Positions 24,881 to 35,326 of a stretch of DNA of 64,000 nt are shown here, in pieces. The number at the start of each line of letters is the position of its first letter. Positions within the stretch are counted from its first letter, which is position 1. Origin of the DNA: Rhizobium sp. P32RR-XVIII (GTDB lineage Bacteria > Pseudomonadota > Alphaproteobacteria > Rhizobiales > Rhizobiaceae); assembly GCF_012641395.1 (NCBI RefSeq), contig NZ_JABAIH010000002.1:744001-808000 (forward strand), in the 5' to 3' direction. The notes beneath the pieces are model-generated. The model was given only the letters and a program-made list of their open reading frames with translations. It was not told the origin of the DNA and searched no databases. A program made the position numbers and the translations under genes.

Positions 24881-26134
24881 TTGGTATCTCGCATGTTTTC
24901 CAAAGGGGTAGCGTCGCTCGCCATCCTGTCGACCCTGGCTTCGCCGTCCTTTGCGGGCGGCTTGGACCGGGGCGGCTATAATATTGATCAGCTGTTTGAT
25001 ACCAGCCCGTTTTCCTTTCAGTCCGGTGTGACCTATGTCATGCCGCAGCGGAAGCTGAAGAACGTGCAGGATATCAATCCCGCCGACGGCTTGGGAAACA
25101 ATGGTATAGGCGGCGGTTCGACTTCCGTTGATGAGTCCGAGAACTACGCCGTTCCATATATTGGGATGAAGGGCGGCTACGGTCCAGTTGATTGCTTGAT
25201 CGATTACTCGGAACCTTTCGGCGGTCATACCGATCCTGGACTGGGATGGGTGGGTGCTAACAATAATATTGAAACCGAGATTAAGACCCGCAATTACGGA
25301 GCAACGTGTTCTTACAAATTCGACGCTGGTCCGGGACAACTGCGGTTGATCGGTGGTGCATTCTACCAAGAGGTCGAAGGTTTTAAGGAGCGCCTCGTTG
25401 CCCCGCCCGGCGCAATCCTTGCGGCAACTGGCCTGGTGCGAACTGGTATTGGTCGCCTCGATATGAGCGACGAAGCTGTCGGTTGGCGTGCAGGTATCGC
25501 TTACGAAATCCCCGAATACGCGTTCCGCACCAGCCTCGTGTACAACAGCCGGGTGAAATATGACGATCTGAGAGGAACGGTCGATCTGACTCAGGTTCCG
25601 GTCGTGCCCGTCTATGGCGGTGTCGTAACGGACGTTGTCGGCTCCGCTGAGGCTCCTGACTCGCTTGAACTCAAGTTGCAAAGTGGCATCGCCCCGGATT
25701 GGCTCGCATTTGGTTCGGTCAAATGGACGAACTGGAGCCTATTGCAGTCGATCCCCCTTTGCCCGACATCCGGCGCGTGCCCTGCTGGCGGCTTGACCTC
25801 CCTCGATCTCGGCTACCGGGACGGTTGGACGATCACCGGCGGCGTTGGTCACAAGTTCAATGATAAGTGGGCGGGCGCAGTGAGCTTGACCTGGGATCGT
25901 GGCACGAGCGACGGCTACGGCAGCCAGACTGATAGCTGGACCCTCGGTGTCGGGGCCTCGTTTACCCCGACCGAAAATATCGAATGGCGCGTCGCTGGCG
26001 CTATCGGCGTTCTGACGAGCGGGGAGTCCGGCACCATCACTAAAGATGGCGTGACCTATGGCAATGATGTCACCTACAGTTTTGGGAATGATCTGGTGAC
26101 GGCACTTTCGACCAGTATCAAAGTCAAATTCTGA
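24881..26134 (+). CDS. OmpP1/FadL/TodX family outer-membrane transporter
   Basis: A 417-residue outer-membrane beta-barrel of the FadL type, which imports long-chain fatty acids or other hydrophobic compounds. The signal peptide is MFSKGVASLAILSTLASPSF, cleaved after FAG. The mature protein begins GLDRGGYNIDQLFDTS and repeats amphipathic strands to the last residue Phe (SIKVKF), as barrels do. TTG 24881 has GGGGGAG five bases upstream; ATG 24893 (start of the signal) is the alternative. It is monocistronic with its own terminator. Rhizobial fadL affects fatty-acid uptake and quorum-signal handling; which ligand this copy takes is not shown. Confidence 0.88.
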   Translation: MVSRMFSKGVASLAILSTLASPSFAGGLDRGGYNIDQLFDTSPFSFQSGVTYVMPQRKLKNVQDINPADGLGNNGIGGGSTSVDESENYAVPYIGMKGGYGPVDCLIDYSEPFGGHTDPGLGWVGANNNIETEIKTRNYGATCSYKFDAGPGQLRLIGGAFYQEVEGFKERLVAPPGAILAATGLVRTGIGRLDMSDEAVGWRAGIAYEIPEYAFRTSLVYNSRVKYDDLRGTVDLTQVPVVPVYGGVVTDVVGSAEAPDSLELKLQSGIAPDWLAFGSVKWTNWSLLQSIPLCPTSGACPAGGLTSLDLGYRDGWTITGGVGHKFNDKWAGAVSLTWDRGTSDGYGSQTDSWTLGVGASFTPTENIEWRVAGAIGVLTSGESGTITKDGVTYGNDVTYSFGNDLVTALSTSIKVKF

Positions 26135-26153
26135 TGCTGCACCAATAACCAGA

Positions 26154-26178
26154 AGGCCCGGCACATCGCCGGGCTTTT
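26154..26178 (+). terminator. Rho-independent terminator after the FadL-type gene
   Basis: GCCCGGC and GCCGGGC form a 7-bp stem with a 5-base loop, followed by TTTT. It lies about 20 bases after the stop. Confidence 0.7.
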
Positions 26179-26869
26179 CGTTTGCTGCACTGTATTTAAT
26201 CATCACTTAATCATGCGTAAGTTCCTCCCATTTTGTGACGATTCCGCAACAGATTTTTACGACAGTTCACATATGGTGGCCGCCGGGCGAAATTGTCCAC
26301 TTCCCGCCACAAACAGGGCGCAGCGATATTCACGGGCGAGGAAATGGCAGGCGTAAGGTGCGTTTTTAGAAGTACGATGGGTGGGATTTTTTCCGGTACG
26401 GGCAAAGTGAGCGAGAGCTTCGGCGGTGCGGCTTCTTCAGTCGCCATCGAGCTTGCTCCTCAATACTTTTCCCGTCGAAACCATCATTCGAATACCGCCT
26501 CATGGAACTGTCCTTTCTTCCCGCCGACGGCCGCCTCTGCAGGGGGTGACCGGCAGCGCGACCGAGCCGCTACCGGTTTGGTCACATTTTACGAGTACGA
26601 ATATTCAAGAGGCGGAAAGGCGTTTGTTCGCTCCGCAGGAATGACGCCGCAGGCATTGCAGGCGGGCCGAGCCGGAAAGCGGGTGGCCGATCGCGATGCG
26701 CAGGAAATTCAGGCTCCGAAGAACGGGCCAAAGGCTGGATGCGACGCGGGCAAAGGGGCCGTTGAGCCCGCCGCGGGATCGCTCGCCTGGAGGAATACGC
26801 CGGGAAGCCGGGCAGCAGCGTATTTGCTGCGGTGGCGGTCTGCGATGGAAGCGAGAGAAGCCGAGTGAA
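26179..26869 (+). promoter_or_regulatory. long upstream region of exoR (about 690 bases, no supported gene)
   Basis: No convincing gene is seen between the FadL-type terminator and exoR. An open frame of 191 codons crosses it but lacks a ribosome site and any recognisable domain. The length is unusual next to the compact neighbours, so it probably holds the exoR promoter and possibly a long leader. The first 100 bases are AT-rich; the last 300 are GC-rich. Confidence 0.45.
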
Positions 26870-27670
26870 ATGCTGACATCCGAGTTCAGACTATTCAGGT
26901 TGACGCTTATGGGGCTGTCTATCGCACTTTCGGCGGCGGTATGCTCCCCGGCATGCGCATTCGACATCAATGCCGGCGTCACCAAGGAGTCCGGGCCTTT
27001 CGATCTCTTCAAGTTCGGCTTCAAGGCCTATAAGAGCGGTCAGAAGGAAGAGGCCGTCGAAGCCTACAAATACGCAGCCGAAAAGGGCCATACGGGTTCT
27101 CGCTGGGCGCTCGCCAATATGTACGCGGATGGCGATGGCGTCGCTCAGGACGATTTCGAAGCCTTCAAGATCTACAGCGAAATCGCCCAGCAGGGCGTGG
27201 AGCCCGGTTCGGAAGACACCGGCTTCTTCATCAACGCGCTTTTGTCGCTCGCCAACTATTACAAGCACGGTATTCCGGGCAGCCCGGTGAAGATCGATCT
27301 CAATCAGGCCCGCCAGCTCTATTTCCAGGTGGCATCGACCTTCGGCATTCCCGAAGCGCAGTTCCAGCTCGCACAGATGATGCTATCGGGCGACGGCGGC
27401 AATCGCGCGCCGCAGCAGGCGAAGAAGTGGCTGAACCAGGCCCGCAAGAGCGGACATCCCGGCGCGATGTCTGTTTTCGGCAATATCCTTTTCCAGGAGG
27501 GCCAGTCGGCGCGTGGTCTGGCTCTGATGACCGCGGCGCTCGATCGCTGCAAGCCTAAGGATTGCAGCTGGATGGAGTCGCTTCAGGAGCAGGCCTTCTC
27601 CGTTGCCACCGAAAGCGACCGCCGCGCGGCCGTCTCGCTCTCTCACAACATCGCAACCGGCGGCGACTGA
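26870..27670 (+). CDS. exoR: ExoR, periplasmic regulator of exopolysaccharide and motility
   Basis: A 266-residue protein matching ExoR (268 residues in Sinorhizobium meliloti). An N-terminal signal (FRLFRLTLMGLSIALSAAVC) is followed by Sel1-type TPR repeats, visible as GHTGSRWALANMYADGDG, EAQFQLAQMMLSGDGG and GHPGAMSVFGNILFQEGQ. In S. meliloti ExoR binds and restrains the ExoS sensor in the periplasm and is degraded to release succinoglycan synthesis and repress flagella. ATG 26870 is used; ATG 26909 is possible but would shorten the signal. It converges on xthA with only 9 bases between stops, the usual rhizobial arrangement. Confidence 0.9.
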   Translation: MLTSEFRLFRLTLMGLSIALSAAVCSPACAFDINAGVTKESGPFDLFKFGFKAYKSGQKEEAVEAYKYAAEKGHTGSRWALANMYADGDGVAQDDFEAFKIYSEIAQQGVEPGSEDTGFFINALLSLANYYKHGIPGSPVKIDLNQARQLYFQVASTFGIPEAQFQLAQMMLSGDGGNRAPQQAKKWLNQARKSGHPGAMSVFGNILFQEGQSARGLALMTAALDRCKPKDCSWMESLQEQAFSVATESDRRAAVSLSHNIATGGD

Positions 27671-27679
27671 ACTTAAGTT

Positions 27680-28471
27680 TTACGCCGTGAAGTCGAAATG
27701 GGCGACGACGGGGACGTGGTCGGAGGGCTTTTCCCAGGCGCGCACATGCTTTTCGATTGTTGCCGATGTCATGCGATCGGCGGCCTCCGGCGAAAGCATC
27801 AGGTGATCGATCCGGATGCCGTTGTTCTTCTGCCAGGCGCCTGCCTGGTAATCCCAGAAGGAATAGAGCTGGACGGCGTCGGTCGCAGCGCGAACCGCAT
27901 CGGTGAGCCCGAGATTTTCCAGCCGGCGGAAAGCCTCGCGGGTCTGTGGCAGGAACAGGGCGTCATTTTCCCAAACCTTCGGATCGAAGCAGTCGTGCGG
28001 CTCGGGGATGACGTTGTAGTCGCCCGCAAGGATGTAGATCTCCTCATAGGCGAGGCGCTGGATCGCGAACTGCTGCAGGCGCTCCATCCAGGCGAGCTTG
28101 TAGGGATATTTTTCCGTGTCGACGGGATTGCCGTTCGGCAGGTAAAGGCAGCAGACGCGCAGCGCGCGGTTGCCGGGAATGGAAAATACGGCTTCCAGAA
28201 AACGGGCCTGCTCGTCGAGCGGATCGCCAGGCAGCCCGCGGCTCACTTCATCCGGCTTGGTCTTGGATAGGATCGCGACACCATTGAAGCCCTTTTGACC
28301 GTGGGTTTCGACGTGATAGCCCATGCCCGCGAGCTCCAGCCGCGGGAAAGCCTCGTCGATTGTCTTGATCTCCTGCAGGCAGACGATGTCCGGATCGGAA
28401 TCCTTGAGCCAGTGCATGAGGTTGTCGATGCGCGCCTTGACGCCGTTGATGTTCCAGGTCGCGATCTTCAT
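27680..28471 (-). CDS. xthA: exodeoxyribonuclease III
   Basis: A 263-residue endonuclease/exonuclease/phosphatase-fold enzyme that cuts abasic sites in base-excision repair. Family motifs are present: KIATWNINGVKARI (residues 2-15), the metal ligand Glu in CLQEIK, LAGDYNVIPEPHD, the NNGIRIDHLMLS motif and SDHVPVVAHF with the catalytic His. Length is normal. It is convergent with exoR, and a hairpin lies in the 119-base gap toward the iron-sulfur gene. Confidence 0.95.
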   Translation of the reverse strand: MKIATWNINGVKARIDNLMHWLKDSDPDIVCLQEIKTIDEAFPRLELAGMGYHVETHGQKGFNGVAILSKTKPDEVSRGLPGDPLDEQARFLEAVFSIPGNRALRVCCLYLPNGNPVDTEKYPYKLAWMERLQQFAIQRLAYEEIYILAGDYNVIPEPHDCFDPKVWENDALFLPQTREAFRRLENLGLTDAVRAATDAVQLYSFWDYQAGAWQKNNGIRIDHLMLSPEAADRMTSATIEKHVRAWEKPSDHVPVVAHFDFTA

Positions 28472-28590
28472 AGGCTCTTCCTCTGCCGCTTCGTAGCCGT
28501 TCTTCTACCGCGCCTCGCCGTATGCGGACAAGACACTAAGCCGGCCGGAAAAGGTTCTTCGGCCGGTTCGATGTGGACAGACAGGGGATC

Positions 28591-28923
28591 TTAGATCGAG
28601 AAGCTGGTGCCGCAGCCGCAACTCGCAACCGCATTGGGGTTTTTGATCTGGAAGGATTGGCCGAGGAGGTTGTCGACGAAGTCGATCTCGGAGCCGGCCA
28701 TGTAAACCAGCGACAGGCTGTCGATCAGGACCTTGGCGTTGTCCTTCTCCACGACGACGTCATCGTCGTGGACGCTGTCGGCGAGATCGAATTTGTAGGA
28801 AAAGCCCGAGCAGCCGCCGCCTTCGACGGAAACGCGCAGGGCGTTTTTGCCGGCCTCGGCGCTGACGATCGCCGCGATTCGTTTTGCCGCCGCGTCGGAA
28901 AGGGTTACACTTACGTCCGTCAT
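28591..28923 (-). CDS. erpA: iron-sulfur cluster insertion protein (ErpA/IscA type)
   Basis: A 110-residue A-type carrier. The three cluster-binding cysteines are in place: Cys in GGGCSGFSY and the Cys-Gly-Cys of ASCGCGTSFSI at the C-terminus. Such proteins pass [2Fe-2S] or [4Fe-4S] clusters from the assembly scaffold to apoproteins. ATG 28923 follows a strong AGGAGG. Rhizobia carry several A-type proteins, and this one next to xthA and dgt is usually called ErpA-like. It is divergent from dgt across about 220 bases. Confidence 0.88.
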   Translation of the reverse strand: MTDVSVTLSDAAAKRIAAIVSAEAGKNALRVSVEGGGCSGFSYKFDLADSVHDDDVVVEKDNAKVLIDSLSLVYMAGSEIDFVDNLLGQSFQIKNPNAVASCGCGTSFSI

Positions 28924-29144
28924 GTTTCCTCCTGCCGGGGTCAAGATCCGGAGAGAATTGATACTGGCCGATGAACCTTCAAACGGCTGATATCAAAAGA
29001 ATTCATCACATGCGTTGCCGAAACGCATTTTCGGCAAGGCGGCTAAGAAAGCGCTTCTTTGTCGTTTATACCGGCTATAGGTATGAAGAGCGCAAAGCGG
29101 CGTCAATGGGCTTGGCGCTGCGCGATGTTGAATGACGGTGAAAA

Positions 29145-30362
29145 ATGACGATCGACAGGCATGTACTGGGTTTCGGAAATGGCGAAAGGGCGATCTATGC
29201 CTCAGACGCCTGGAAGTCGCGTGGAAGGCTTTACTCCGAGAGCTCCAGTCCGACGCGATCGGAATTTCAGCGCGACCGCGATCGCATCGTGCATACGACG
29301 GCCTTCCGTCGTCTGAAGCACAAGACGCAGGTCTTCATCGCGCAGGATGGAGATCATTACCGCACGCGCCTCACGCACACGATCGAGGTCGCCCAGATCG
29401 CCCGTGCGCTGGCGCGCGCCTTGAAGCTCGACGAGGATCTTGCAGAGGGCGTGGCGCTCGTCCACGACTTCGGCCACACGCCCTTCGGCCACACCGGCGA
29501 AGACGCGCTGCACGAGGTGCTTCTGCCCTATGGCGGCTTCGACCATAACGCCCAGTCGCTCCGGATCGTCACCAAGCTGGAGCGGCGCTATGCCGAATTC
29601 GACGGCATCAACCTGACCTGGGAGAGCCTCGAAGGCCTGGTGAAACACAACGGCCCGTTGCTGACCAAGGACGGGCAGGGCACGCGTGGGCCGGTGCCGC
29701 AGCCGATCCTCGACTACTGCGAAATCCACGATCTCGAACTCGCCACCTTCGCCAGCCTCGAAGCGCAGGTGGCGGCGATCGCAGATGACATCGCCTACAA
29801 TACGCATGACATCGACGATGGTCTTCGCGCGGGCTACCTGACGTTCGACATGCTGGAGGAAATCCCGTTCCTCGCCGGATTGATGTCCGAGGTCCGCGAC
29901 CGCTATCCCAATCTTGAGGAAAGCCGCTTTACGAACGAAATCATGCGCCGGCAGATCACGCGCATGGTCGAGGATGTCATCGCCGTGGCGCAAGAACGCC
30001 TGGCACGGTTGAAGCCGCGCAGCGTCGACGACATACGCGCGGCGAACGGAGCCATCGCAACCTTTTCCGAGGAAATGTCGGAAACGGACAAGCAGATCAA
30101 GCAGATGCTCTTCAAGCGTATCTACCGTCACCCGGAAATCATGCGGATTCGCGCAGGTGCTGCCCAGATAGTCACCGATCTCTTCGCCGCCTACATGGCT
30201 AACCCGAAGGAGATGCAGAGCCATTACTGGGTCGACCACATCTCAGGCCTCGCCGATGCACCGAAAGCCCGTCACGTTGGCGATTATCTCGCCGGCATGA
30301 CGGACACCTATGCAATCAGCGCCCACAGGCGTTTGTTTGACCATACCCCGGATTTGCGATAG
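29145..30362 (+). CDS. dgt: deoxyguanosinetriphosphate triphosphohydrolase-like protein
   Basis: A 405-residue HD-domain dNTPase. Motifs are [20 protein letters not shown], then [14 protein letters not shown] (metal His), [14 protein letters not shown] (the HD pair), and a late [14 protein letters not shown] (Asp). It hydrolyses dNTPs to nucleoside and triphosphate and so limits the dNTP pool. The length is shorter than E. coli Dgt and typical of the dGTPase-like proteins of alphaproteobacteria. ATG 29145 begins [11 protein letters not shown]. It is 53 bases upstream of argS and probably cotranscribed with it. Confidence 0.92.
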   Translation: MTIDRHVLGFGNGERAIYASDAWKSRGRLYSESSSPTRSEFQRDRDRIVHTTAFRRLKHKTQVFIAQDGDHYRTRLTHTIEVAQIARALARALKLDEDLAEGVALVHDFGHTPFGHTGEDALHEVLLPYGGFDHNAQSLRIVTKLERRYAEFDGINLTWESLEGLVKHNGPLLTKDGQGTRGPVPQPILDYCEIHDLELATFASLEAQVAAIADDIAYNTHDIDDGLRAGYLTFDMLEEIPFLAGLMSEVRDRYPNLEESRFTNEIMRRQITRMVEDVIAVAQERLARLKPRSVDDIRAANGAIATFSEEMSETDKQIKQMLFKRIYRHPEIMRIRAGAAQIVTDLFAAYMANPKEMQSHYWVDHISGLADAPKARHVGDYLAGMTDTYAISAHRRLFDHTPDLR

Positions 30363-30415
30363 GCAGCGGGCGCCCGGCAGGAGCCTGCGGCAGAGCCTAT
30401 GCATGGAAGAGTGCG

Positions 30416-32173
30416 ATGAACCTTTTTACCGATTTCGAAGCCAGGATTAAGAATGCCCTTGAACAGATTGATCTTATCAAGGAAAAGCGATCCGAGCTCG
30501 ATTTCGGCCGCATCGCCGTTGAGCCGCCGCGCGATTCAAGCCACGGCGATGTCGCGACCAATGCCGCTATGGTCCTGGCAAAACCGCTCGGCACCAACCC
30601 GCGCGCGCTCGCCGAAATCATCATCGCCAAATTGAAGGAAGATGCCGACGTAGCCGAGGTGTCGGTTGCCGGTCCCGGCTTCATCAACATCAGGCTTTCG
30701 GTCGCTTACTGGCAGCGCCTGCTCGCTTCAATAATCGAAGCGGGGACGGCTTTCGGACGCTCCACACTCGGCGCTGGCAAGAAGATCAATGTCGAATACG
30801 TCTCGGCAAATCCGACCGGTCCGATGCATGTCGGCCACTGCCGCGGCGCCGTTGTCGGCGACGCGCTTGCCAATCTCCTGGCCTTTGCCGGTTTTGCTGT
30901 CGAGAAGGAATATTACATCAACGACGCCGGATCGCAGATCGATGTGCTGGCGCGCTCGGTCTTCCTGCGCTACCGCGAGGCTCTGGGCGAGGACATCGGC
31001 GAGATTCCGCCTGGCCTCTATCCGGGCGACTACCTGATCCCGGTCGGCCAGTCACTGGCAAGTGACTATGGCGTGCGACTACACAACATGCCCGAAGACC
31101 AGTGGATGACGATCGTCAAGGACCGGGCGATCGATGCGATGATGGCGATGATCCGCGAGGATCTCGCGGCACTCAATGTGCATCACGACGTCTTCTTTTC
31201 GGAGCGGACGCTTCACGACGCCGGTTCTGCGGCAATCCGCACCGCGATCAACGACCTCACCTTCAAGGGTTACGTTTACAAAGGCGCCCTCCCGCCCCCG
31301 AAGGGCCAGTTGCCGGAAGACTGGGAAGATCGCGAGCAGACGCTCTTCCGCTCGACGGAAGTCGGCGACGACATGGACCGTCCGCTCATCAAGTCCGACG
31401 GCTCATACACTTATTTCGCCGCGGACGTGGCCTACTTCAAGAACAAGTTCGACCGCGGCTTCGATGAGATGATCTATGTACTTGGCGCCGACCACGGCGG
31501 CTACGTGAAGCGCCTGGAGGCGGTCGCCCGCGCCATTTCGGAAGGCAAGTCGACGCTCACCGTACTGCTTTGCCAGCTCGTAAAGCTTTATCGCAACGGC
31601 GAGCCGGTGAAGATGTCGAAGCGCTCCGGCGACTTCGTGACCCTGCGCGACGTCGTTGAAGAAGTCGGCCGCGATTCGGTTCGCTTCATGATGCTTTACC
31701 GCAAGAATTCCGAGCCGCTTGACTTCGATTTTGCCAAAGTAACGGAGCAATCCAAAGATAATCCGGTCTTTTACGTGCAGTATGCGCACGCCCGCTGCAT
31801 GTCGGTTTTCCGGCAGGCGAAAGAGGCGTTTCCGGGCCTCGATGTGTCGCCCGCGGAGCTTGCGCAAGCAGTCTCCGGAATCTCGGATCCCACGGAATTG
31901 CAGCTCGTTGCGAAGGCTGCGGAGTTCCCGCGGGTTGTGGAAGCCGCGGCCCAATCCCACGAGCCGCACCGCATCGCGTTTTACCTTTATGATCTGGCCA
32001 GTTTCTTCCACGCCCACTGGAACAAAGGCAAAGATCAAACGGAATTACGATTTGTTAACGATAAGGACCGAGAATCGAGTATTGCCAGACTTGGGCTGGT
32101 GTATGCTGTCGCTGCGGTTTTGAAGGCTGGACTTGCCATTACAGGCACTGCCGCGCCGGATGAGATGCGATAA
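30416..32173 (+). CDS. argS: arginyl-tRNA synthetase
   Basis: A 585-residue class I synthetase for Arg-tRNA. The N-terminal tRNA-binding domain (about 1-110) is followed by the HIGH-type motif [15 protein letters not shown] (about 130-144). A KMSKR loop lies in [12 protein letters not shown] (about 396-407). The C-terminal DALR anticodon-binding domain ends [19 protein letters not shown]. It lies between dgt and the SPOR-domain gene in the standard alphaproteobacterial order. Confidence 0.97.
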   Translation: MNLFTDFEARIKNALEQIDLIKEKRSELDFGRIAVEPPRDSSHGDVATNAAMVLAKPLGTNPRALAEIIIAKLKEDADVAEVSVAGPGFINIRLSVAYWQRLLASIIEAGTAFGRSTLGAGKKINVEYVSANPTGPMHVGHCRGAVVGDALANLLAFAGFAVEKEYYINDAGSQIDVLARSVFLRYREALGEDIGEIPPGLYPGDYLIPVGQSLASDYGVRLHNMPEDQWMTIVKDRAIDAMMAMIREDLAALNVHHDVFFSERTLHDAGSAAIRTAINDLTFKGYVYKGALPPPKGQLPEDWEDREQTLFRSTEVGDDMDRPLIKSDGSYTYFAADVAYFKNKFDRGFDEMIYVLGADHGGYVKRLEAVARAISEGKSTLTVLLCQLVKLYRNGEPVKMSKRSGDFVTLRDVVEEVGRDSVRFMMLYRKNSEPLDFDFAKVTEQSKDNPVFYVQYAHARCMSVFRQAKEAFPGLDVSPAELAQAVSGISDPTELQLVAKAAEFPRVVEAAAQSHEPHRIAFYLYDLASFFHAHWNKGKDQTELRFVNDKDRESSIARLGLVYAVAAVLKAGLAITGTAAPDEMR

Positions 32174-32234
32174 CGTCACCATTTCCCCACAATGCGCTGG
32201 CATTTGACCGCGTTGGTTTACGAGTGGGATGGGT

Positions 32235-35207
32235 ATGGCTGACAAACAACTGGCGTATGATGCGCGAAAGAAGACGGATCATTTCGATGAGGATGATCCG
32301 CTTGCCGAGCTTGCGCGAATCGTCGGCTTTGAGCCGCGTGTAGCCGCAAATACGATTCCGGACGTGCCCCGGCAGGAGCCGGCGTTCAATCTCGAGGACG
32401 AGCTGCTTCGCGAATTCGAGCGTTTCGATGCTCCCCGTCCGCTCGCCGCTCTCGATCGCCCGGCTGAGCCCGCCGTCGAAGAATATGACTATCCCGCCGC
32501 TGACGCCGTCGTCGAGCCGGAACCTGTCGAGCCGTCGCCCGCGACCTCGCCGGTTTCGGAGGAGGCCGCCCTCCTTTCTGCTGCCGATTGGGCGGCTCCC
32601 GCGCGTCCCGAACCTGTTTCCGGTGGTGCCCGCGATCTGATCGAGGAGCTTGAGCTTTCGATCGGTGGTACTGCCGTTCAAAATCCGCAGCCTTCCGCCA
32701 AGGTGCCGCAATGGGCCGCTGCCAGCATCAGGCTGCCTCTCGCAAACTTCCACGCGGTTCGCCGCGAGGCGCCAGTTGAAGCGCATTCGGTGGAAGCATT
32801 TGCAGCTCCCGAGCCGGAGCCCGCAGCTGCCGCTGCCCCGCCGCAACCGGAGCCCGTTGCCCAGCCCGAACCAGCCGCAGAGCCGGCTGCCTTCGATGCT
32901 GCCCAGGAATTCGTAGCCACGGCCACTCAGGGCTATCCAGCCGAACTCGATCGCCACGAGGAAGTGGCGGCGCACGAGGCACCCTTGGAGCCGCCCGTTG
33001 CCGAAGAAGCGCCCATTGAGGTCGAGCCTTTCGATCTCGTTGCTGCCGCCACGGAAGGAGCCGTGCAAGCGGACGCCGCACTGACGGAAGCTCTTCCTGA
33101 GGAAGAGTCTATCGCCTTTGATCTCGACGACCTCCTGGCGGATGTATCGCGTTACCCTGTGCCTCAGCGCAGCTCGATGGAGCCTGCGGCCGAACCCGCC
33201 GAGGCGTTCGAGCAGTGGGAACCCTTTGTCGCCGCACCTGCCGCTGTTGTAACTCCCGCTCCCGCTGCCGAATTCAAGGCAGCCGCCGAGCCCGTGGCAT
33301 CGCAGGCGGATGACATCGAAGATCCGTTTGCCGGCCATGACTTCGAACTCGATCTTGAGGGCATCGAACTCGAACTCGCTGATTTCGATTTCGCCGAGTC
33401 GGCAAAGCAGCAGGCGCCTGAGCCGGCGCCCGCTCCAGTTGCCGTTGCGGCGCCTTCGTTCGCCGCTGCGGCGCGGCCCGCCGTCCAGGCCGCCGTTGCT
33501 CCGGTTTACGAAGCGCCAGCTCCTGCGGCCGTGAGAAGCTTGCCCGTTGTGGAAGACACGGACGAAGAGCTGCCTTTCGATGCGGCGATGATCGCCGAGG
33601 CTGACCAGCACCCCGAGGCGGTTGAAGACATGCACGTGCCGACGCTGCCCCCGGTGGAGCAGCCTGCACCGATTGCTGCGGCAAATGATTTCGATTTCGA
33701 TGTCGATGTGGAGATTGCAAGCCTGTTCGAAACGCCGGCCCCGGTGGCGCCGACGCCGGCCGCACCGGCTTGGGCGCCTCCCGCAGCTGCTTGGACGACT
33801 TCCGCTGCCGCGGCGGTCGTCGCAGCGGCTCCTGTTGCTCCGGTGGCTTCGGCCAGGCCGCAGCCAGCAGGTGGCCCGGACGAATTTGAGCGTGCGCTCG
33901 AGGAGGATTTCCGTCGCAGCGTTCGCGAGCCCATCCGCCGCACAGAAGCGCCGGCCGAGGTCCGTATCCAATCCGCGACTGAAGCCGAGGACCTGAGCCG
34001 GGCTCGCAGCATGAAGCGGCTGCTTGCCGCCGCAGCGCTCGTCGTCATCTTCGCGGGTGGCGCCTACGGCGTCTATTCCATGGTCACGGACGGCGGCCTC
34101 GGCATTGCCGGCGGCGAACCGCCGGTCATTATGGCCGACAAGGATCCGATCAAGATCGTGCCGGAGAATCCGGGCGGCAAGACTGTGCCGAACCAGGACA
34201 AGGCAGTCTATGATCGCGTTGCGGGTGCGACCGAAGCGCCAAAGCAGAAGGCGCTGGTTTCGTCGGACGAAGAGCCGGTCGATGTCGTTCAGCGCACGCT
34301 GGCGCCCGACGCTCTGCCGGAAGATAACGAGAGCGTCATCAACGATGCTGCGGTGAGCACCCCGGTCGAGGATACGCAGGATCCGCGCCTGCTGCCGAGC
34401 GAAACTGCGGCGGACAATACAGCCGCGACGGACGCCGCGGAAAATGGCGATCGGCCGCTGGCCATTGCCCCGCGCAAGGTTCGCACGATGATCGTCAAGC
34501 CGGACGGAACGCTTGTGGCTCGCGACGAGCCTGCCGAACCGGTCGAACAGCCGGTCGCTCAGGCGCCTGCGCCTGCGGCTGCAGCCGGTGGCTCGGCGGC
34601 AAGCTTCCCGGCGAACAACGAGGTTGCCTCCGCCGACATCCGTGCGACCCCGGTCCAGACGACCCCGGTTGCTCCTCTGCCTCCCGCACAGCAGGCTTCT
34701 CCGTCTGGTTTGCAGAAGGCTGCCGCCGCGGATGCGGCGAGTTTCGAGGATCAGCCGGCCAGCCCGGCTCAGGCGGCGCCTTTGGCTGAGAAGCCGGCCG
34801 ATACCGCGCCGATTCCCTCCGCCCGTCCGACCGAGCAGCCGGTGAACGTCGTCGGCACCGTTACCGAGAGGGGTAAGGTTCGCCCGGCCGAGCAGCAGCC
34901 GAAGCCCGCCGAGGTCGCATCGGCCGAGCCTGCCGCCGCCCAGCCGCAGCAGGCCGCCCCGAGCGGTGGTTACGCCATGCAGATCGCCTCGCTGCCGTCC
35001 GAGGCCGAGGCAAACAAGACCTTTGCGAGCCTGTCGAAGAAATTTTCGAGCGTCCTTGCTGGCCGCAGCTTCGAAGTTCGCAAGGCCGACATCGCCGGCA
35101 AGGGGACGTTCTACCGCCTCCGTATCCCGGCCGGCTCCAAGGACGAAGCGGCAGCTCTTTGCGGACAGTATCGTGCCGCCGGTGGAAGTTGCCTGATTTC
35201 CAAATAA
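32235..35207 (+). CDS. SPOR-domain protein with long Ala/Pro/Glu-rich cytoplasmic region
   Basis: A 990-residue single-pass membrane protein. About 590 residues of low-complexity, acidic Ala/Pro/Glu-rich sequence precede one transmembrane helix (RLLAAAALVVIFAGGAYGVY, about 595-615). A periplasmic linker follows, with the SPOR domain at the C-terminus (from GGYAMQIASLPSEAEA, about 911-985). SPOR domains bind peptidoglycan stripped of stem peptides at division septa. The gene sits between argS and nagZ as in other rhizobia. The start is ATG 32235 (MADKQLAYD) or 32229. The large disordered cytoplasmic part may interact with division or pole proteins, which is inference. Confidence 0.88.
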   Translation: MADKQLAYDARKKTDHFDEDDPLAELARIVGFEPRVAANTIPDVPRQEPAFNLEDELLREFERFDAPRPLAALDRPAEPAVEEYDYPAADAVVEPEPVEPSPATSPVSEEAALLSAADWAAPARPEPVSGGARDLIEELELSIGGTAVQNPQPSAKVPQWAAASIRLPLANFHAVRREAPVEAHSVEAFAAPEPEPAAAAAPPQPEPVAQPEPAAEPAAFDAAQEFVATATQGYPAELDRHEEVAAHEAPLEPPVAEEAPIEVEPFDLVAAATEGAVQADAALTEALPEEESIAFDLDDLLADVSRYPVPQRSSMEPAAEPAEAFEQWEPFVAAPAAVVTPAPAAEFKAAAEPVASQADDIEDPFAGHDFELDLEGIELELADFDFAESAKQQAPEPAPAPVAVAAPSFAAAARPAVQAAVAPVYEAPAPAAVRSLPVVEDTDEELPFDAAMIAEADQHPEAVEDMHVPTLPPVEQPAPIAAANDFDFDVDVEIASLFETPAPVAPTPAAPAWAPPAAAWTTSAAAAVVAAAPVAPVASARPQPAGGPDEFERALEEDFRRSVREPIRRTEAPAEVRIQSATEAEDLSRARSMKRLLAAAALVVIFAGGAYGVYSMVTDGGLGIAGGEPPVIMADKDPIKIVPENPGGKTVPNQDKAVYDRVAGATEAPKQKALVSSDEEPVDVVQRTLAPDALPEDNESVINDAAVSTPVEDTQDPRLLPSETAADNTAATDAAENGDRPLAIAPRKVRTMIVKPDGTLVARDEPAEPVEQPVAQAPAPAAAAGGSAASFPANNEVASADIRATPVQTTPVAPLPPAQQASPSGLQKAAAADAASFEDQPASPAQAAPLAEKPADTAPIPSARPTEQPVNVVGTVTERGKVRPAEQQPKPAEVASAEPAAAQPQQAAPSGGYAMQIASLPSEAEANKTFASLSKKFSSVLAGRSFEVRKADIAGKGTFYRLRIPAGSKDEAAALCGQYRAAGGSCLISK

Positions 35208-35231
35208 GCGGTCGACTTTTCGATACGAAAG

Positions 35232-35256
35232 CGGCGGGTAACTCCCGCCGTTTTTT
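35232..35256 (+). terminator. Rho-independent terminator after the SPOR gene
   Basis: CGGCGGG and CCCGCCG form a 7-bp stem with loop TAACT, followed by six T residues. It lies 24 bases after the SPOR gene stop and separates it from nagZ. Confidence 0.8.
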
Positions 35257-35326
35257 ATTGCCTGCTTTCCTGTGAATGGCGCTTGACCTTACTCGCCTTT
35301 TCGGTGCCAGCCTCTATGATTCGCAT

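Noticed and set aside
26293..26868. 191-codon open frame directly upstream of exoR
   Set aside because: No ribosome site, no recognisable domain and unnatural composition; long frames are common by chance in GC-rich DNA.
32139..33971. 610-codon frame antisense to the SPOR gene
   Set aside because: It mirrors the low-complexity Ala/Pro/Glu-rich coding region and is Arg/Gly-rich as expected of an antisense shadow.
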